The translations under genes were made by a program, and so were the position numbers. Below the pieces are notes generated by a model. That model had not been told where the DNA came from and did no database searches. It saw nothing but the letters and a program-made list of their open reading frames with translations. Below are positions 34,566 to 41,962 of a stretch of DNA of 41,962 nt, piece by piece; positions within the stretch are counted from its first letter, which is position 1, and the number at the start of each line of letters is the position of its first letter. Source of the stretch: a candidate division TM6 bacterium UASB124 (GTDB lineage Bacteria > Dependentiae > Babeliae > Babeliales > RVW-14); NCBI GenBank assembly GCA_001468855.1, contig LDIV01000005.1, forward strand, positions 51,573 to 93,534, given 5' to 3'.

Positions 34566-35573
34566 ATGTCGCTTAATGTTGCAATTAATGGTTTTGGAAG
34601 AATAGGTCGATGCTTTTTACGCTGTATTTTGCTGGATAGTAAAGCACATAAAAACATCCGTATCACAGCCATCAATACAGGCCCAAGAAAACCAGAAAAT
34701 TTAGATATTCTTTTTAAATACGATTCAATTATGGGAACATTTAATGGCAATGTCTCCGTGCATGACAACAAATTGGTTATCGACAACCATGAAATAGCCA
34801 TATTATCTGAAGCTGATCCTGAAAAATTACCCTGGAAACAGTTGAATATTGATTGGGTTATAGAATCATCTGGATGTTTTACTATTGCAGCAAAAGCACG
34901 TAAACATCTCACCGCCGGTGCCAAAAAAGTTTTAATTACAGCACCCGCCACCGACGAGGACATTACCATCATTCCAGGAGTTAATGATACTTCATATGAG
35001 GCTAAAAAGCATGCCATTGTTTCATTGGGAAGTTGCACAACAAACTGTTTTGCACCTATTGTCAAAGTACTCCACGAAACCTTTGGTATTGATCATGGAC
35101 TTATGACAACCACTCATGCTTACACCAATGATCAAGTCTTATTGGATGTGGAACACAAAGATCCCCGACGTGCTCGAGCCGCCGCCATCAACATGGTCCC
35201 AACAAAAACAGGAGCTGATAAAGTTATTGTAAAAATATTTCCAATGCTTGAAGGCAGGCTTAAAGCATCTGCCGTCCGAGTTCCTGTAGCCATTGTTTCT
35301 TTATTAGACTTTACCTTTGCCACACATAAACCGATAGACAAAGAAACCATCAACAACGCTTTCAAAAAATACGCCGAGGGCGATCTCAAGGGCATATTGG
35401 AATATAGCTCACAGCCATTAGTCTCATCAGATTTTACAGGCAATCAGGCCTCCTGTATTGTTGATAGTCTTTTAACGCAAGCAACCGGAAGTATGGGAAA
35501 AGTTTTTGCATGGTATGACAACGAATTTGGCTATTCTTCACGTCTTAAGGATTTTTTACTTCACAACTCGTAA
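34566..35573 (+). CDS. gap: Glyceraldehyde-3-phosphate dehydrogenase
   Basis: A glycolytic enzyme of 335 aa. It has the Rossmann signature INGFGRIGR, the catalytic Cys157 in SLGSCTTNC, a DHGLMTTTHAYTNDQ segment with the catalytic His, and the C-terminal WYDNEFGYSSRL. After the second strand the usual IND is INT (Asn37-Thr38), so the Asp that binds the NAD ribose is missing, followed by GPRK. This could shift the preference toward NADP. The ribosome site AAGGAG precedes the ATG. Being in a run of single housekeeping genes, it says little about pathway direction; other glycolysis genes are absent from the window. Confidence 0.96.
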   Translation: MSLNVAINGFGRIGRCFLRCILLDSKAHKNIRITAINTGPRKPENLDILFKYDSIMGTFNGNVSVHDNKLVIDNHEIAILSEADPEKLPWKQLNIDWVIESSGCFTIAAKARKHLTAGAKKVLITAPATDEDITIIPGVNDTSYEAKKHAIVSLGSCTTNCFAPIVKVLHETFGIDHGLMTTTHAYTNDQVLLDVEHKDPRRARAAAINMVPTKTGADKVIVKIFPMLEGRLKASAVRVPVAIVSLLDFTFATHKPIDKETINNAFKKYAEGDLKGILEYSSQPLVSSDFTGNQASCIVDSLLTQATGSMGKVFAWYDNEFGYSSRLKDFLLHNS

Positions 35574-35595
35574 AAGTTTCTTTAGACTACTCAGA

Positions 35596-35705
35596 GTAAA
35601 CTTTCAATCGCACAAAAGGGGCCCATAGCTCAGCGGTTAGAGCAATCGGCTCATAACCGAAAGGTCCCTGGTTCAAATCCAGGTGGGCCCACCAAGAAAG
35701 TTTAC
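35596..35705. repeat. 10-bp inverted repeat flanking the tRNA gene
   Basis: GTAAACTTTC (35596-35605) and GAAAGTTTAC (35696-35705) are exact complements that bracket the tRNA. In a precursor they would pair to extend the acceptor stem, which could guide end processing. No T-run follows, so it is not a typical terminator. Confidence 0.6.
35619..35694 (+). tRNA. tRNA with CAU anticodon (probably Ile2 or elongator Met)
   Basis: Clear cloverleaf of 76 nt with encoded CCA. The acceptor stem is GGGCCCA with TGGGCCC, the D arm GCTC/GAGC, the anticodon CAT at 35652-35654, the variable loop AGGTC, and the T arm CCTGG/CCAGG with loop TTCAAAT. The first acceptor pair is G-C and the anticodon stem lacks three G-C pairs, so it is not the initiator. 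The GGCTCATAACC region resembles known tRNA-Ile(CAU) genes, whose C34 becomes lysidine by TilS, but elongator Met cannot be excluded by eye. The first pair of the anticodon stem is A-A. Confidence 0.95.
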
Positions 35706-35743
35706 ATGATATTTCTCAACATACTCAGCAAACAAGGGGTGCT

Positions 35744-36481
35744 ATGACAATAAAATCTCTGTGGCAACAAATCAAAGATCTTGTTGACTGTGACAAAAAA
35801 ATTATAGACCTCCAAAAAGAAATTGCTGATGTCGTTTTTGGTCTGGAAAAAGATAAACTTTCTCAAACTAAACATGAAGCTACCATTCAAGAAAAACAAC
35901 GAGCATTATTCAATCTTCAAAAAGATTTGCATCAGAGAGAGCTAACCAGCCAAGAACTCAAGGATAACGAAGAAAAAAAGCGTCATCAGCTCGATAATGT
36001 TAATGAACAGAAGGAATACAAAGCTCTTGAAAAAGAAATAAGTAATATTTCTTCAGAACGGCAAAAACTCGATGAACAAATTTTAAAAGAATGGTATACC
36101 GTTGATATTCTAAAAAAGGACATTGAAGACTTAGTCAAAAAGCAGGAAGAACTTTTAGTTCGAACTAAGATTGACATTGCATCCAAAGAAGAAAATTTAA
36201 CAAGCTTGCAAGCCAAATTGGTCGAAGCACAAAAAGCACGCGATATTGCTATGCAACATGTTCCAGCTGAATGGCGCGCTCAATATGAACGCATGAAACA
36301 CAAAGTACCAGATCCCATCGTCCCGGTATTAAATTCGACATGTAGCGCATGCTTTTATACCATTTTACACCATGATCTTATCAATCTAAGAAAATCCAAA
36401 CTCGTTGTTTGTCGTAATTGCTATCGTTTTTTATATTACGACCCCGAAGAAGCCAAAGATGCCACCAAGGCAAACTATTGA
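35744..36481 (+). CDS. C4-type zinc-ribbon coiled-coil protein (CdsZ/DUF164-like)
   Basis: A 245-aa cytoplasmic protein. Residues about 10-175 form a long antiparallel-type coiled coil (repeated KEIxxLxxE patterns). The C-terminus holds a four-cysteine zinc ribbon: Cys200 and Cys203 (CSAC), Cys223 and Cys226 (CRNC). This is the plan of the widespread zinc-ribbon family that includes chlamydial CdsZ and mycobacterial Rv2229c. As in Mycobacterium, an RNase H gene follows immediately, so the pair is conserved across phyla, a hint of functional linkage. It lies just after the tRNA gene; the upstream ribosome site (AGGGGTGCT) is weak. Confidence 0.85.
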   Translation: MTIKSLWQQIKDLVDCDKKIIDLQKEIADVVFGLEKDKLSQTKHEATIQEKQRALFNLQKDLHQRELTSQELKDNEEKKRHQLDNVNEQKEYKALEKEISNISSERQKLDEQILKEWYTVDILKKDIEDLVKKQEELLVRTKIDIASKEENLTSLQAKLVEAQKARDIAMQHVPAEWRAQYERMKHKVPDPIVPVLNSTCSACFYTILHHDLINLRKSKLVVCRNCYRFLYYDPEEAKDATKANY

Positions 36482-36487
36482 TGCTAC

Positions 36488-37036
36488 ATGGAAACACAAA
36501 TAGCCCTCTTCCAACCTCCAGCAATAAATGATCGATCTCAAACACAATCATCTATAAAACCAACAGCATCGAATGAACTTGATGTTTACATAGACGGAGC
36601 AGCCCGCGGCAATCCCGGTCCAGCAGGAGCAGGCATCTGTATCAAGTACAACAATAAACCGGTACTTGAAAAAGGATTTTATCTCAAAGAAAAAACAAAC
36701 AATCAGGCTGAATATATGGGACTTATTTGTGCTCTCATTTTAGTTGAAGATATTGCACAAAAAATGGAACTCAAAAAACCTCAGCTTGCTATTTTTTCGG
36801 ATTCAGAACTCCTCGTTAAGCAGATGAAACACGAATATAAAATAAAGAATGCAATGCTTGCCAAACTCAAAAAAGTCGCCGACTCTTTATTACGTAATTA
36901 CAATCATCGATTTTTTCATATAGTACGTGAAAAGAATAAGCAAGCAGACAAACTTGCTAACCTTGGCATCGATAAAAAAATAAAAATTCCTGCCACTATA
37001 ACCCAAATTTTGTCAGATTATGGGCTATTAATTTGA
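36488..37036 (+). CDS. Ribonuclease HI-like protein
   Basis: Cuts RNA in RNA-DNA hybrids. The catalytic carboxylates are in place: Asp36 in VYIDGAARGNPGPAG, Glu75 in NNQAEY, Asp105 in FSDSELLV and Asp154 in KQADKLAN. The GNPGPAGAG variant and absence of a basic handle are typical of the RVT_3/short RNase HI subfamily found in many bacteria and archaea. A short extra N-terminal segment (about 30 residues, Ser/Gln-rich) precedes the domain. It follows the zinc-ribbon gene by 6 bp without a clear ribosome site, so translation is probably coupled. Confidence 0.92.
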   Translation: METQIALFQPPAINDRSQTQSSIKPTASNELDVYIDGAARGNPGPAGAGICIKYNNKPVLEKGFYLKEKTNNQAEYMGLICALILVEDIAQKMELKKPQLAIFSDSELLVKQMKHEYKIKNAMLAKLKKVADSLLRNYNHRFFHIVREKNKQADKLANLGIDKKIKIPATITQILSDYGLLI

Positions 37037-37105
37037 TAAAACTTTTGGTATAAAGAGTGTCACGTTTGCATATACAATTATCCATCAAATACATGCGAGT
37101 CTCTT

Positions 37106-38344
37106 GTGAAACATATAGTAAAAATATTCTCATTATTTGTTTTATGGTTATATGGTGCTGCATTAACAGCATCAAAGCTTACCGCTCCGCTTGAATCAGA
37201 TAACAACGTTCGTATACCATCAGTCAAAAAAATTCGTGTATTACTCGAAGAACATAATGCAACAAAAGAAAAAAAATTCATTATCAAATCTCGTCACGGA
37301 TTTATTTTAGAAAGCCCTGCGAACTCTGAAAACACTGCGCTCTATCAAGAAACCGAGCTCAAATTACTCTGTAAAAACAAAAAACTTTATCTCAAATGTC
37401 ATGATCAACAATATCGACGTATTAAATTTGACAACGTAGAAGTTTGCGACCCCCACCACAAACTTACGTTAGGAAATACTACGTACCAAGGAAGCTTAAT
37501 CTTCAGAATAGATGAAACAGCTAATACCATCATGGTTATTAACAAATTACCTCTTGAAGACTATGTATACTCAGTTGTTCGTTATGAAAGCATCCCTTCT
37601 TGGCCATTAGGAATGCAAAAAGTTCAGGCAATCATATCACGCACATACGCAGTATTCTTGATGCAACAGGCTCGATTAAAAAATCCTCGCTACCGTTACT
37701 ACGACATCAAAAATACAAACTTACACCAAGTTTATAATGGTACCCACCATTATACCCACTTACGTCAAGCTGTTGATGAGACTCAAAACCTCATCCTTAC
37801 CTATAAAGGTAATATCGCACTAACAATGTTTGATATTTGTTGTGGTGGATCAACCCCAGCACTAATGCGTCGCAAAGATACCAGCAAACCTTATCTTTGC
37901 CGCAAAGAACGATGTATATATTGCACTCAGAGCCCTTACTATCGATGGAAAGTTGATTTACACATCAATACATTCCTTCAAAAGCTAAAGGCCATGCCAA
38001 ACATTAAATCAAAGCTAAAAAACTTTAATGGGCCAATTACTGATGTCAAAATTACTGACACAGATAAATCCGGTATTGTACATAAAGTAAAACTATTTGA
38101 TAAAAAGCATAGGTCAACCCTGTTTACAGGAAATGATATTCGCGGAATAATGCCAACACAAATCAAAAGTTTAAGTTTTACAATTAAAAAAGTACGAGAT
38201 CGCATCGTTATTGCAGGTAAAGGATATGGACACCAACAAGGCGTTTGCCAATGGGGTTGTAAAGAACTTGTGGATCGAGGTTGGAGTGTTAAAAGTATTT
38301 TAAATTTTTATTATCCAGGAACAAAACTCAGTCGTTTACTATAG
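37106..38344 (+). CDS. SpoIID/LytB domain protein
   Basis: A secreted peptidoglycan-acting protein of 412 aa. The start is a GTG (37106) with no clear ribosome site; residues 1-22 resemble a signal peptide (IVKIFSLFVLWLYGAALTAS). The SpoIID core is evident: LPLEDYVYSVVRYESIPSWP (Glu in the family active-site position), MQKVQAIISRTYAV, YDIKNTNLHQVYNG, and the C-terminal GKGYGHQQGVCQWG plus ILNFYYPGTKL. SpoIID is a lytic transglycosylase in spore formers; homologs without sporulation occur in many phyla. Extra cysteines (CCGGSTP, CRKERCIYC) may form disulfides. It is followed 8 bp later by a membrane protein gene. Confidence 0.9.
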   Translation: MKHIVKIFSLFVLWLYGAALTASKLTAPLESDNNVRIPSVKKIRVLLEEHNATKEKKFIIKSRHGFILESPANSENTALYQETELKLLCKNKKLYLKCHDQQYRRIKFDNVEVCDPHHKLTLGNTTYQGSLIFRIDETANTIMVINKLPLEDYVYSVVRYESIPSWPLGMQKVQAIISRTYAVFLMQQARLKNPRYRYYDIKNTNLHQVYNGTHHYTHLRQAVDETQNLILTYKGNIALTMFDICCGGSTPALMRRKDTSKPYLCRKERCIYCTQSPYYRWKVDLHINTFLQKLKAMPNIKSKLKNFNGPITDVKITDTDKSGIVHKVKLFDKKHRSTLFTGNDIRGIMPTQIKSLSFTIKKVRDRIVIAGKGYGHQQGVCQWGCKELVDRGWSVKSILNFYYPGTKLSRLL

Positions 38345-38352
38345 GGTGCTAC

Positions 38353-38823
38353 ATGCCTTCATATAAAGTCCATTTGCTTGCCGGTGCATTTATATATGTC
38401 ATTATGGCAAAACTTATGGTCCATTTCTCATTACTTAACTCATTTGACCTTAAAGATTATGTTCTAGCTCTTGGGCTCACTCTGCTGGGCGCTATATTCC
38501 CAGATATCGATACCTTCAGTAAAATGCAAAAAATCTTTTGGCGCTTGATGCTTCTGGTAATTCCATTAACACTCTTTTATAACCATCTTTTCTTTATTGG
38601 TGTTTGCTTACTTTGTATATGGATACTCTTTCTTACTCATCGCACCATAACTCATAACCTATGGTTTCTTATCATCTTTCCAATAATTGTCGCAACCGGA
38701 ATCATATATTATCACCCCCATACACAAACAAAAACATTTTCCCTTTGTATTTTTTTCACAATTGGAGCATTAAGCCATCGTCTTCTCGATTTCGGTTTTT
38801 ACCGATTTTTCTCTAAAAAATAA
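38353..38823 (+). CDS. YdjM/DUF457-like membrane metal-dependent hydrolase
   Basis: A 156-aa integral membrane protein with four or five helices. Features of the YdjM/LexA-regulated-type hydrolase family are visible: MPSYKVHLLAGA at the N-terminus, AIFPDIDTFSK, HRTITHNLWFL and GALSHRLLDF, which supply His and Asp residues for a metal site near the membrane surface. It is 8 bp after the SpoIID-type gene, so an operon is likely. Its biological substrate is unknown in any organism as far as I know. Confidence 0.8.
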   Translation: MPSYKVHLLAGAFIYVIMAKLMVHFSLLNSFDLKDYVLALGLTLLGAIFPDIDTFSKMQKIFWRLMLLVIPLTLFYNHLFFIGVCLLCIWILFLTHRTITHNLWFLIIFPIIVATGIIYYHPHTQTKTFSLCIFFTIGALSHRLLDFGFYRFFSKK

Positions 38824-39148
38824 CAAAATTACTCATTTTACCCCCGTTTGACGAATTATGCTCTACCATTTATTCTGTAAGAAGAAAATGGATGTTAAGA
38901 TTCTTAAAAATATCCAAACATCTCTATGGTTAGTGAAACACACTCACTTACAAAGCCCTACTCAGCAGCACAAAGTACTATATAACTATATGTAAGATGT
39001 TCTCTTAATATATAGCTATTACGCATAATGGAGCAAAACTTTCCTGATGGTTTACCGCCATCACAGGGGTTATGGAGGTTATACATCCCCCTCGGACACC
39101 TTAAAGTAGATGGGGGGATATAATTTATAATCGGAGGTTATCTAGATC
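38824..39148. other. Leader region before a secreted-protein gene
   Basis: A 325-bp gap. Near its 3' end are a small hairpin at GATGG/CCATC (about 39044-39060) and a stem of ATCCCCC (39085-39091) with GGGGGAT (39113-39119). GGAGGTTAT occurs twice, once before this stem and once as the real ribosome site (TCGGAGGTTAT). It looks like a folded 5' leader; no gene or promoter is evident. Confidence 0.45.
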
Positions 39149-40414
39149 ATGAAGACATCACATTTGATGATCATATTATGCACGCTTTGTTTATCTGTTG
39201 GGAGTATAACCCAACAAATTTGTGCTGCTCCTTTGGATGATTTGTACAATACACTTTATAGTCGCATCCCCGGCTACATATTACACGGCCCTATTCAGGA
39301 TGTCATTAATACGGAAACAACAACAATGACAACCGCCATCGAAGAACGCCAAAAAGTTGAAAAAGAAATAGCTAATGCAACCAAAAATCTTATCGGTAAA
39401 CAAAAAGCACAACTCTTAATCAAAAAAACATGGTCTTGGTTATCTAAAAAAATGGGGTTGTACAAACCTGATATTGATGAAATTCGTCCAAATGAAGACT
39501 TCATGGCTAAACTCAAAACAATCACTCACAACAAAAACATTCGTACGCATTTAAAAAAGCTCCAAGAAATACAACAAAAAATCAAAGCTCATTATGATGT
39601 TATTAACAGTTTCGAGTCATTCAAACAAAGCAATTCAGAACTATACAATTTTATTAAAAACAACAAGAAAACGTTAAAACACATTATTCTTAAAAAGGGG
39701 TATCAGACACCTCACGAAGAAAAAATAGCACGAACATTTATCGAACTTGCAAATGATCAAAATAATCGCCTTGTAAACGATATTAATAATGCGCTAGAAA
39801 AAAACATATCGCTTGAAGAACTTCATAACAAATATCCACAGCTCAATCTCGATAACAATAAAATTATTAATGATCTATCTAAACAACTCGGTGTTTACGA
39901 ACCATGGTATATGAAACCAATAAACATTGTTAAAGACTATGTTTATAAACCAACAAAAAGATTTACATTCAGCTGGCTTGGTAAACCATGGGGCACTTTA
40001 TATCAAGAGCATCCGGATGCGACTGTTGCTGTAACAACAGCAACAACAATGGCTCTTATAACACTACTCGCTTATAAAATATACAAGCAATATAAACAAA
40101 TACCTGCGCAACGACCACAACAAGCAGCGCAACAGCAGAACGCTCAGAATGCTCAAGCTGCACCTGGCAATAACAACATCAACGCCGGTGTTAACGTCCA
40201 AGTTATTGTAAATCAACAGCAGCAACAGGCTCTGCCCAATAATGGGCAACCGGCTGTCGCTGCACAACCACAAGTTGCTGCAAGACCAAATAATAATATC
40301 GGTAGATGGGGACGAATAAGGCAATTTTTAGGAAATGCATTCACAACTATAACACCGCCGGCCGTCTTAGCTGTCCCATTAATTGGCGCTATTTCTTACG
40401 GTGTTGGTAAATAA
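39149..40414 (+). CDS. Secreted helical protein with Gln/Asn-rich tail
   Basis: A 421-aa protein of unknown function. A signal peptide (1 to about 26) precedes a mostly helical, Lys-rich region (about 45-270) with coiled-coil stretches (EERQKVEKEIANATKNL). A hydrophobic segment (about 290-310, TTATTMALITLLAYKIYK) is followed by a Gln/Asn/Ala-rich low-complexity part (about 318-385) and a hydrophobic C-terminus (AVLAVPLIGAISYGVG). The architecture recalls the minus-strand secreted block at 21.7-28.6 kb, though no sequence motif is shared that I can see. A GGAGG ribosome site precedes the ATG. Confidence 0.75.
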   Translation: MKTSHLMIILCTLCLSVGSITQQICAAPLDDLYNTLYSRIPGYILHGPIQDVINTETTTMTTAIEERQKVEKEIANATKNLIGKQKAQLLIKKTWSWLSKKMGLYKPDIDEIRPNEDFMAKLKTITHNKNIRTHLKKLQEIQQKIKAHYDVINSFESFKQSNSELYNFIKNNKKTLKHIILKKGYQTPHEEKIARTFIELANDQNNRLVNDINNALEKNISLEELHNKYPQLNLDNNKIINDLSKQLGVYEPWYMKPINIVKDYVYKPTKRFTFSWLGKPWGTLYQEHPDATVAVTTATTMALITLLAYKIYKQYKQIPAQRPQQAAQQQNAQNAQAAPGNNNINAGVNVQVIVNQQQQQALPNNGQPAVAAQPQVAARPNNNIGRWGRIRQFLGNAFTTITPPAVLAVPLIGAISYGVGK

Positions 40415-40441
40415 TAACTATACATAAATAAAGGTTATGCC

Positions 40442-41857
40442 GTGAAATATACAATTATAAGTCGCCTATTAAAATTTAATGTCGTATTCCTACTGCTATC
40501 AATATGCACACCATTATGCGCACAATACAGTATTATTGATAGTTATCTTTCAAAACTTAATACTCAAGTCACAAACGCAACCAAAGAAGATCAACGAACA
40601 GAGCTACTTAATAAAATTTTCACAATCAACAAGGTCAATACTTTTTTTAATCAAACAATATCACAAAAACAAATCCCTTTTTCATGTGATTATGCAAATC
40701 CTTACTTGTGTACGATTATTGACAACATTATTAAACCAACAACAGACCTAGGATTAGTCATTTTAACAAATCTCTTATCACAGCCTTTAGAATCACCCAG
40801 TGATACTCGCTATATAGCAATGCAAAAAATTATTACCTACTTCTTGGAAAATGAAGAAGCCGCTGAAACATTAACGAAGCAGTTCTCCCAACTTAATCAG
40901 AACATATCAGAAATTTTCATACAAAATATTATTGATCAATGGGTCATGTTTATTACACAAGATAAACATCTTTCAACATGGGGGAAAATTAAAAGCTGGC
41001 TTTCACAACAAAGAGAGTCTGCAGACTACGTATTCAATAATTGGTATTTTAAATTGTACAATAGAAGCCTATGTATGAAAGCAGCATATTATGCATTATG
41101 GGGTATTGCAGGAATTACCGGCTACTTACCATGGTGCGGCCTACTCAGCTCTTTCTTTTCTTATTGTGGTCAAGGGCCATCATTAATAGCCAACAGTCTT
41201 GATGGCATATTGACAATAGCAAGACCATTACACCTGAACTATAACTACAGTATTCGTCCATTTCTCCCACAAAATCAAACTCGCGACAAAGTATTTAGTA
41301 TTATGAATGAATTTTTACAACAACTTAGAACACTTACCACCCAACTTGCACCAATAGGCACTTTATTACCAACAACAATGACTCTGACAATTCAGGAAAC
41401 ATTCCAGGAAGGCCATGAAGGATTGTGTTCTATCGCTAATATACTTAAAACATTGGGATATATTGATTGTTGTCTAACACTCACCCAAGCAATAAAAGCA
41501 GGAAACATACTCCCGGTTCAACTCTTCAATCCATCACAAACATCTATTCCCGTTGGAACAAAAATCTTGGCGGCACTAAGCGCAGGATCAAAAATGATCG
41601 CTCAAACATGGCATAAACCAACTAAATCTCTGGTCATATCAGCGCAAAAGCATCCATACGTTTCTCTTAATGTCCTTATTAATCTTATACTTGCACAAAC
41701 ATTGGGTGTCATACAAATACATAAACAGCATCATCATACAATTTATAAAGCACCAAAACTTCCATTCATTAGGCCGCAACAAATCATCGTTACAACAACA
41801 TCGGCCTATAAAGCTAATAAAAAATACGAAAAGCTGAATACAATCAGTATTCGATAA
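40442..41857 (+). CDS. Secreted or membrane protein of unknown function
   Basis: A 471-aa protein beginning with GTG (40442) behind AAAGGTTAT. A signal peptide (1 to about 27, core VVFLLLSICTPLCA) is followed by a helical region, a hydrophobic hairpin-like segment (about 213-250, YYALWGIAGITGYLPWCG) and another hydrophobic stretch near 403-425. The end is His/Lys-rich (HKQHHH) and soluble. Cysteines are scattered, not clustered. It is 27 bp after the previous gene and probably cotranscribed with it. It converges with the partial gene at the right edge, 15 bp away. No known family recognised. Confidence 0.72.
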   Translation: MKYTIISRLLKFNVVFLLLSICTPLCAQYSIIDSYLSKLNTQVTNATKEDQRTELLNKIFTINKVNTFFNQTISQKQIPFSCDYANPYLCTIIDNIIKPTTDLGLVILTNLLSQPLESPSDTRYIAMQKIITYFLENEEAAETLTKQFSQLNQNISEIFIQNIIDQWVMFITQDKHLSTWGKIKSWLSQQRESADYVFNNWYFKLYNRSLCMKAAYYALWGIAGITGYLPWCGLLSSFFSYCGQGPSLIANSLDGILTIARPLHLNYNYSIRPFLPQNQTRDKVFSIMNEFLQQLRTLTTQLAPIGTLLPTTMTLTIQETFQEGHEGLCSIANILKTLGYIDCCLTLTQAIKAGNILPVQLFNPSQTSIPVGTKILAALSAGSKMIAQTWHKPTKSLVISAQKHPYVSLNVLINLILAQTLGVIQIHKQHHHTIYKAPKLPFIRPQQIIVTTTSAYKANKKYEKLNTISIR

Positions 41858-41872
41858 ATTTTCTATTGAAAT

Positions 41873-41962
41873 GAAAAAAGAGTATTGGCGTTAGTAGTTG
41901 TTACTTGCGCCACCGCCTCTTTATTTATTCCTCGCAAATCTGCTAAGGCTTGCGCAATCATT
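41873..41962 (-). CDS. TatD-family hydrolase, C-terminal fragment (cut by the window edge)
   Basis: The minus strand reads an open frame of 29 codons into the edge, ending with TAG at 41873-41875. The peptide IAQALADLRGINKEAVAQVT, then TTNANTLF, matches the pattern of the last helix of TatD/YcfH metal-dependent DNases (ADIRG..LEEVA..TT.NA..LF). Only the end is visible, so the catalytic His/Asp residues cannot be checked. Confidence 0.7.

Noticed and set aside
35619..35694. Initiator tRNA-Met
   Set aside because: The acceptor stem begins with a G-C pair instead of the C-A mismatch, and the anticodon stem lacks the three consecutive G-C pairs.

Overview
The window (about 38-40% G+C by eye) reads as chromosomal DNA of a small-genome, Gram-negative-type bacterium that probably lives with a eukaryotic host. 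It mixes a standard bacterial core with secreted proteins of unknown function. The core covers FtsK, UppP, type II fatty-acid synthesis, PlsX, L32, Tsf-PyrH-Frr, DnaE, HflX and GAPDH. The unknown secreted proteins are Cys-rich outer-membrane barrels, Gln/Asn-rich signal-peptide proteins and coiled-coil membrane proteins. This combination fits Candidatus Dependentiae (TM6) best. That placement is an inference from gene content, not a database result.

Layout. 0.1-3.5 kb (minus): uppP then ftsK (envelope lipid carrier recycling and chromosome segregation). 3.46-4.15 kb: no convincing gene, but a dense set of mutually compatible helices closed by a long-range stem suggests a structured RNA of about 380 nt. 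4.15-8.2 kb (plus): two paralogous outer-membrane beta-barrel proteins, each with a Cys cluster but in different loops, flank a tiny secreted Cys/Lys-rich protein. 8.5-14.2 kb (minus): rpmF-plsX-TPR gene-fabD-fabG-acpP-fabF, the classic lipid cluster without fabH. 14.4-16.7 kb (plus): tsf-pyrH-frr, without rpsB. 16.8-21.6 kb (plus): a secreted protein with a possible TraB/ChaN-like fold, then dnaE.

21.6-28.6 kb (minus): seven consecutive membrane or secreted proteins, rich in Gln/Asn and coiled coil, with visible signs of recent duplication. These are a 70-bp repeated gene junction, a paralogous pair sharing an MHRAVDG motif, an internally duplicated coiled coil and a long poly-Gln tract. 29.0-31.3 kb: a TPR protein divergent from an acyl-CoA carboxylase carboxyltransferase, which plausibly supplies malonyl-CoA to the fab cluster. 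31.4-38.8 kb (plus): tandem membrane-anchored GNAT acetyltransferases, a DJ-1-like protein, hflX, gap, a CAU-anticodon tRNA, a C4 zinc-ribbon coiled-coil protein, RNase HI, a SpoIID-type protein and a YdjM-like membrane protein. 39.1-41.9 kb (plus): two more secreted unknowns. The right edge cuts the 3' end of a minus-strand TatD-like gene.

The most unusual parts are the structured intergenic element at 3.7-4.06 kb, the Cys-rich envelope locus (reminiscent of disulfide-linked chlamydial envelopes) and the expanding family of secreted Gln/Asn-rich proteins. Functions of these are not established here.
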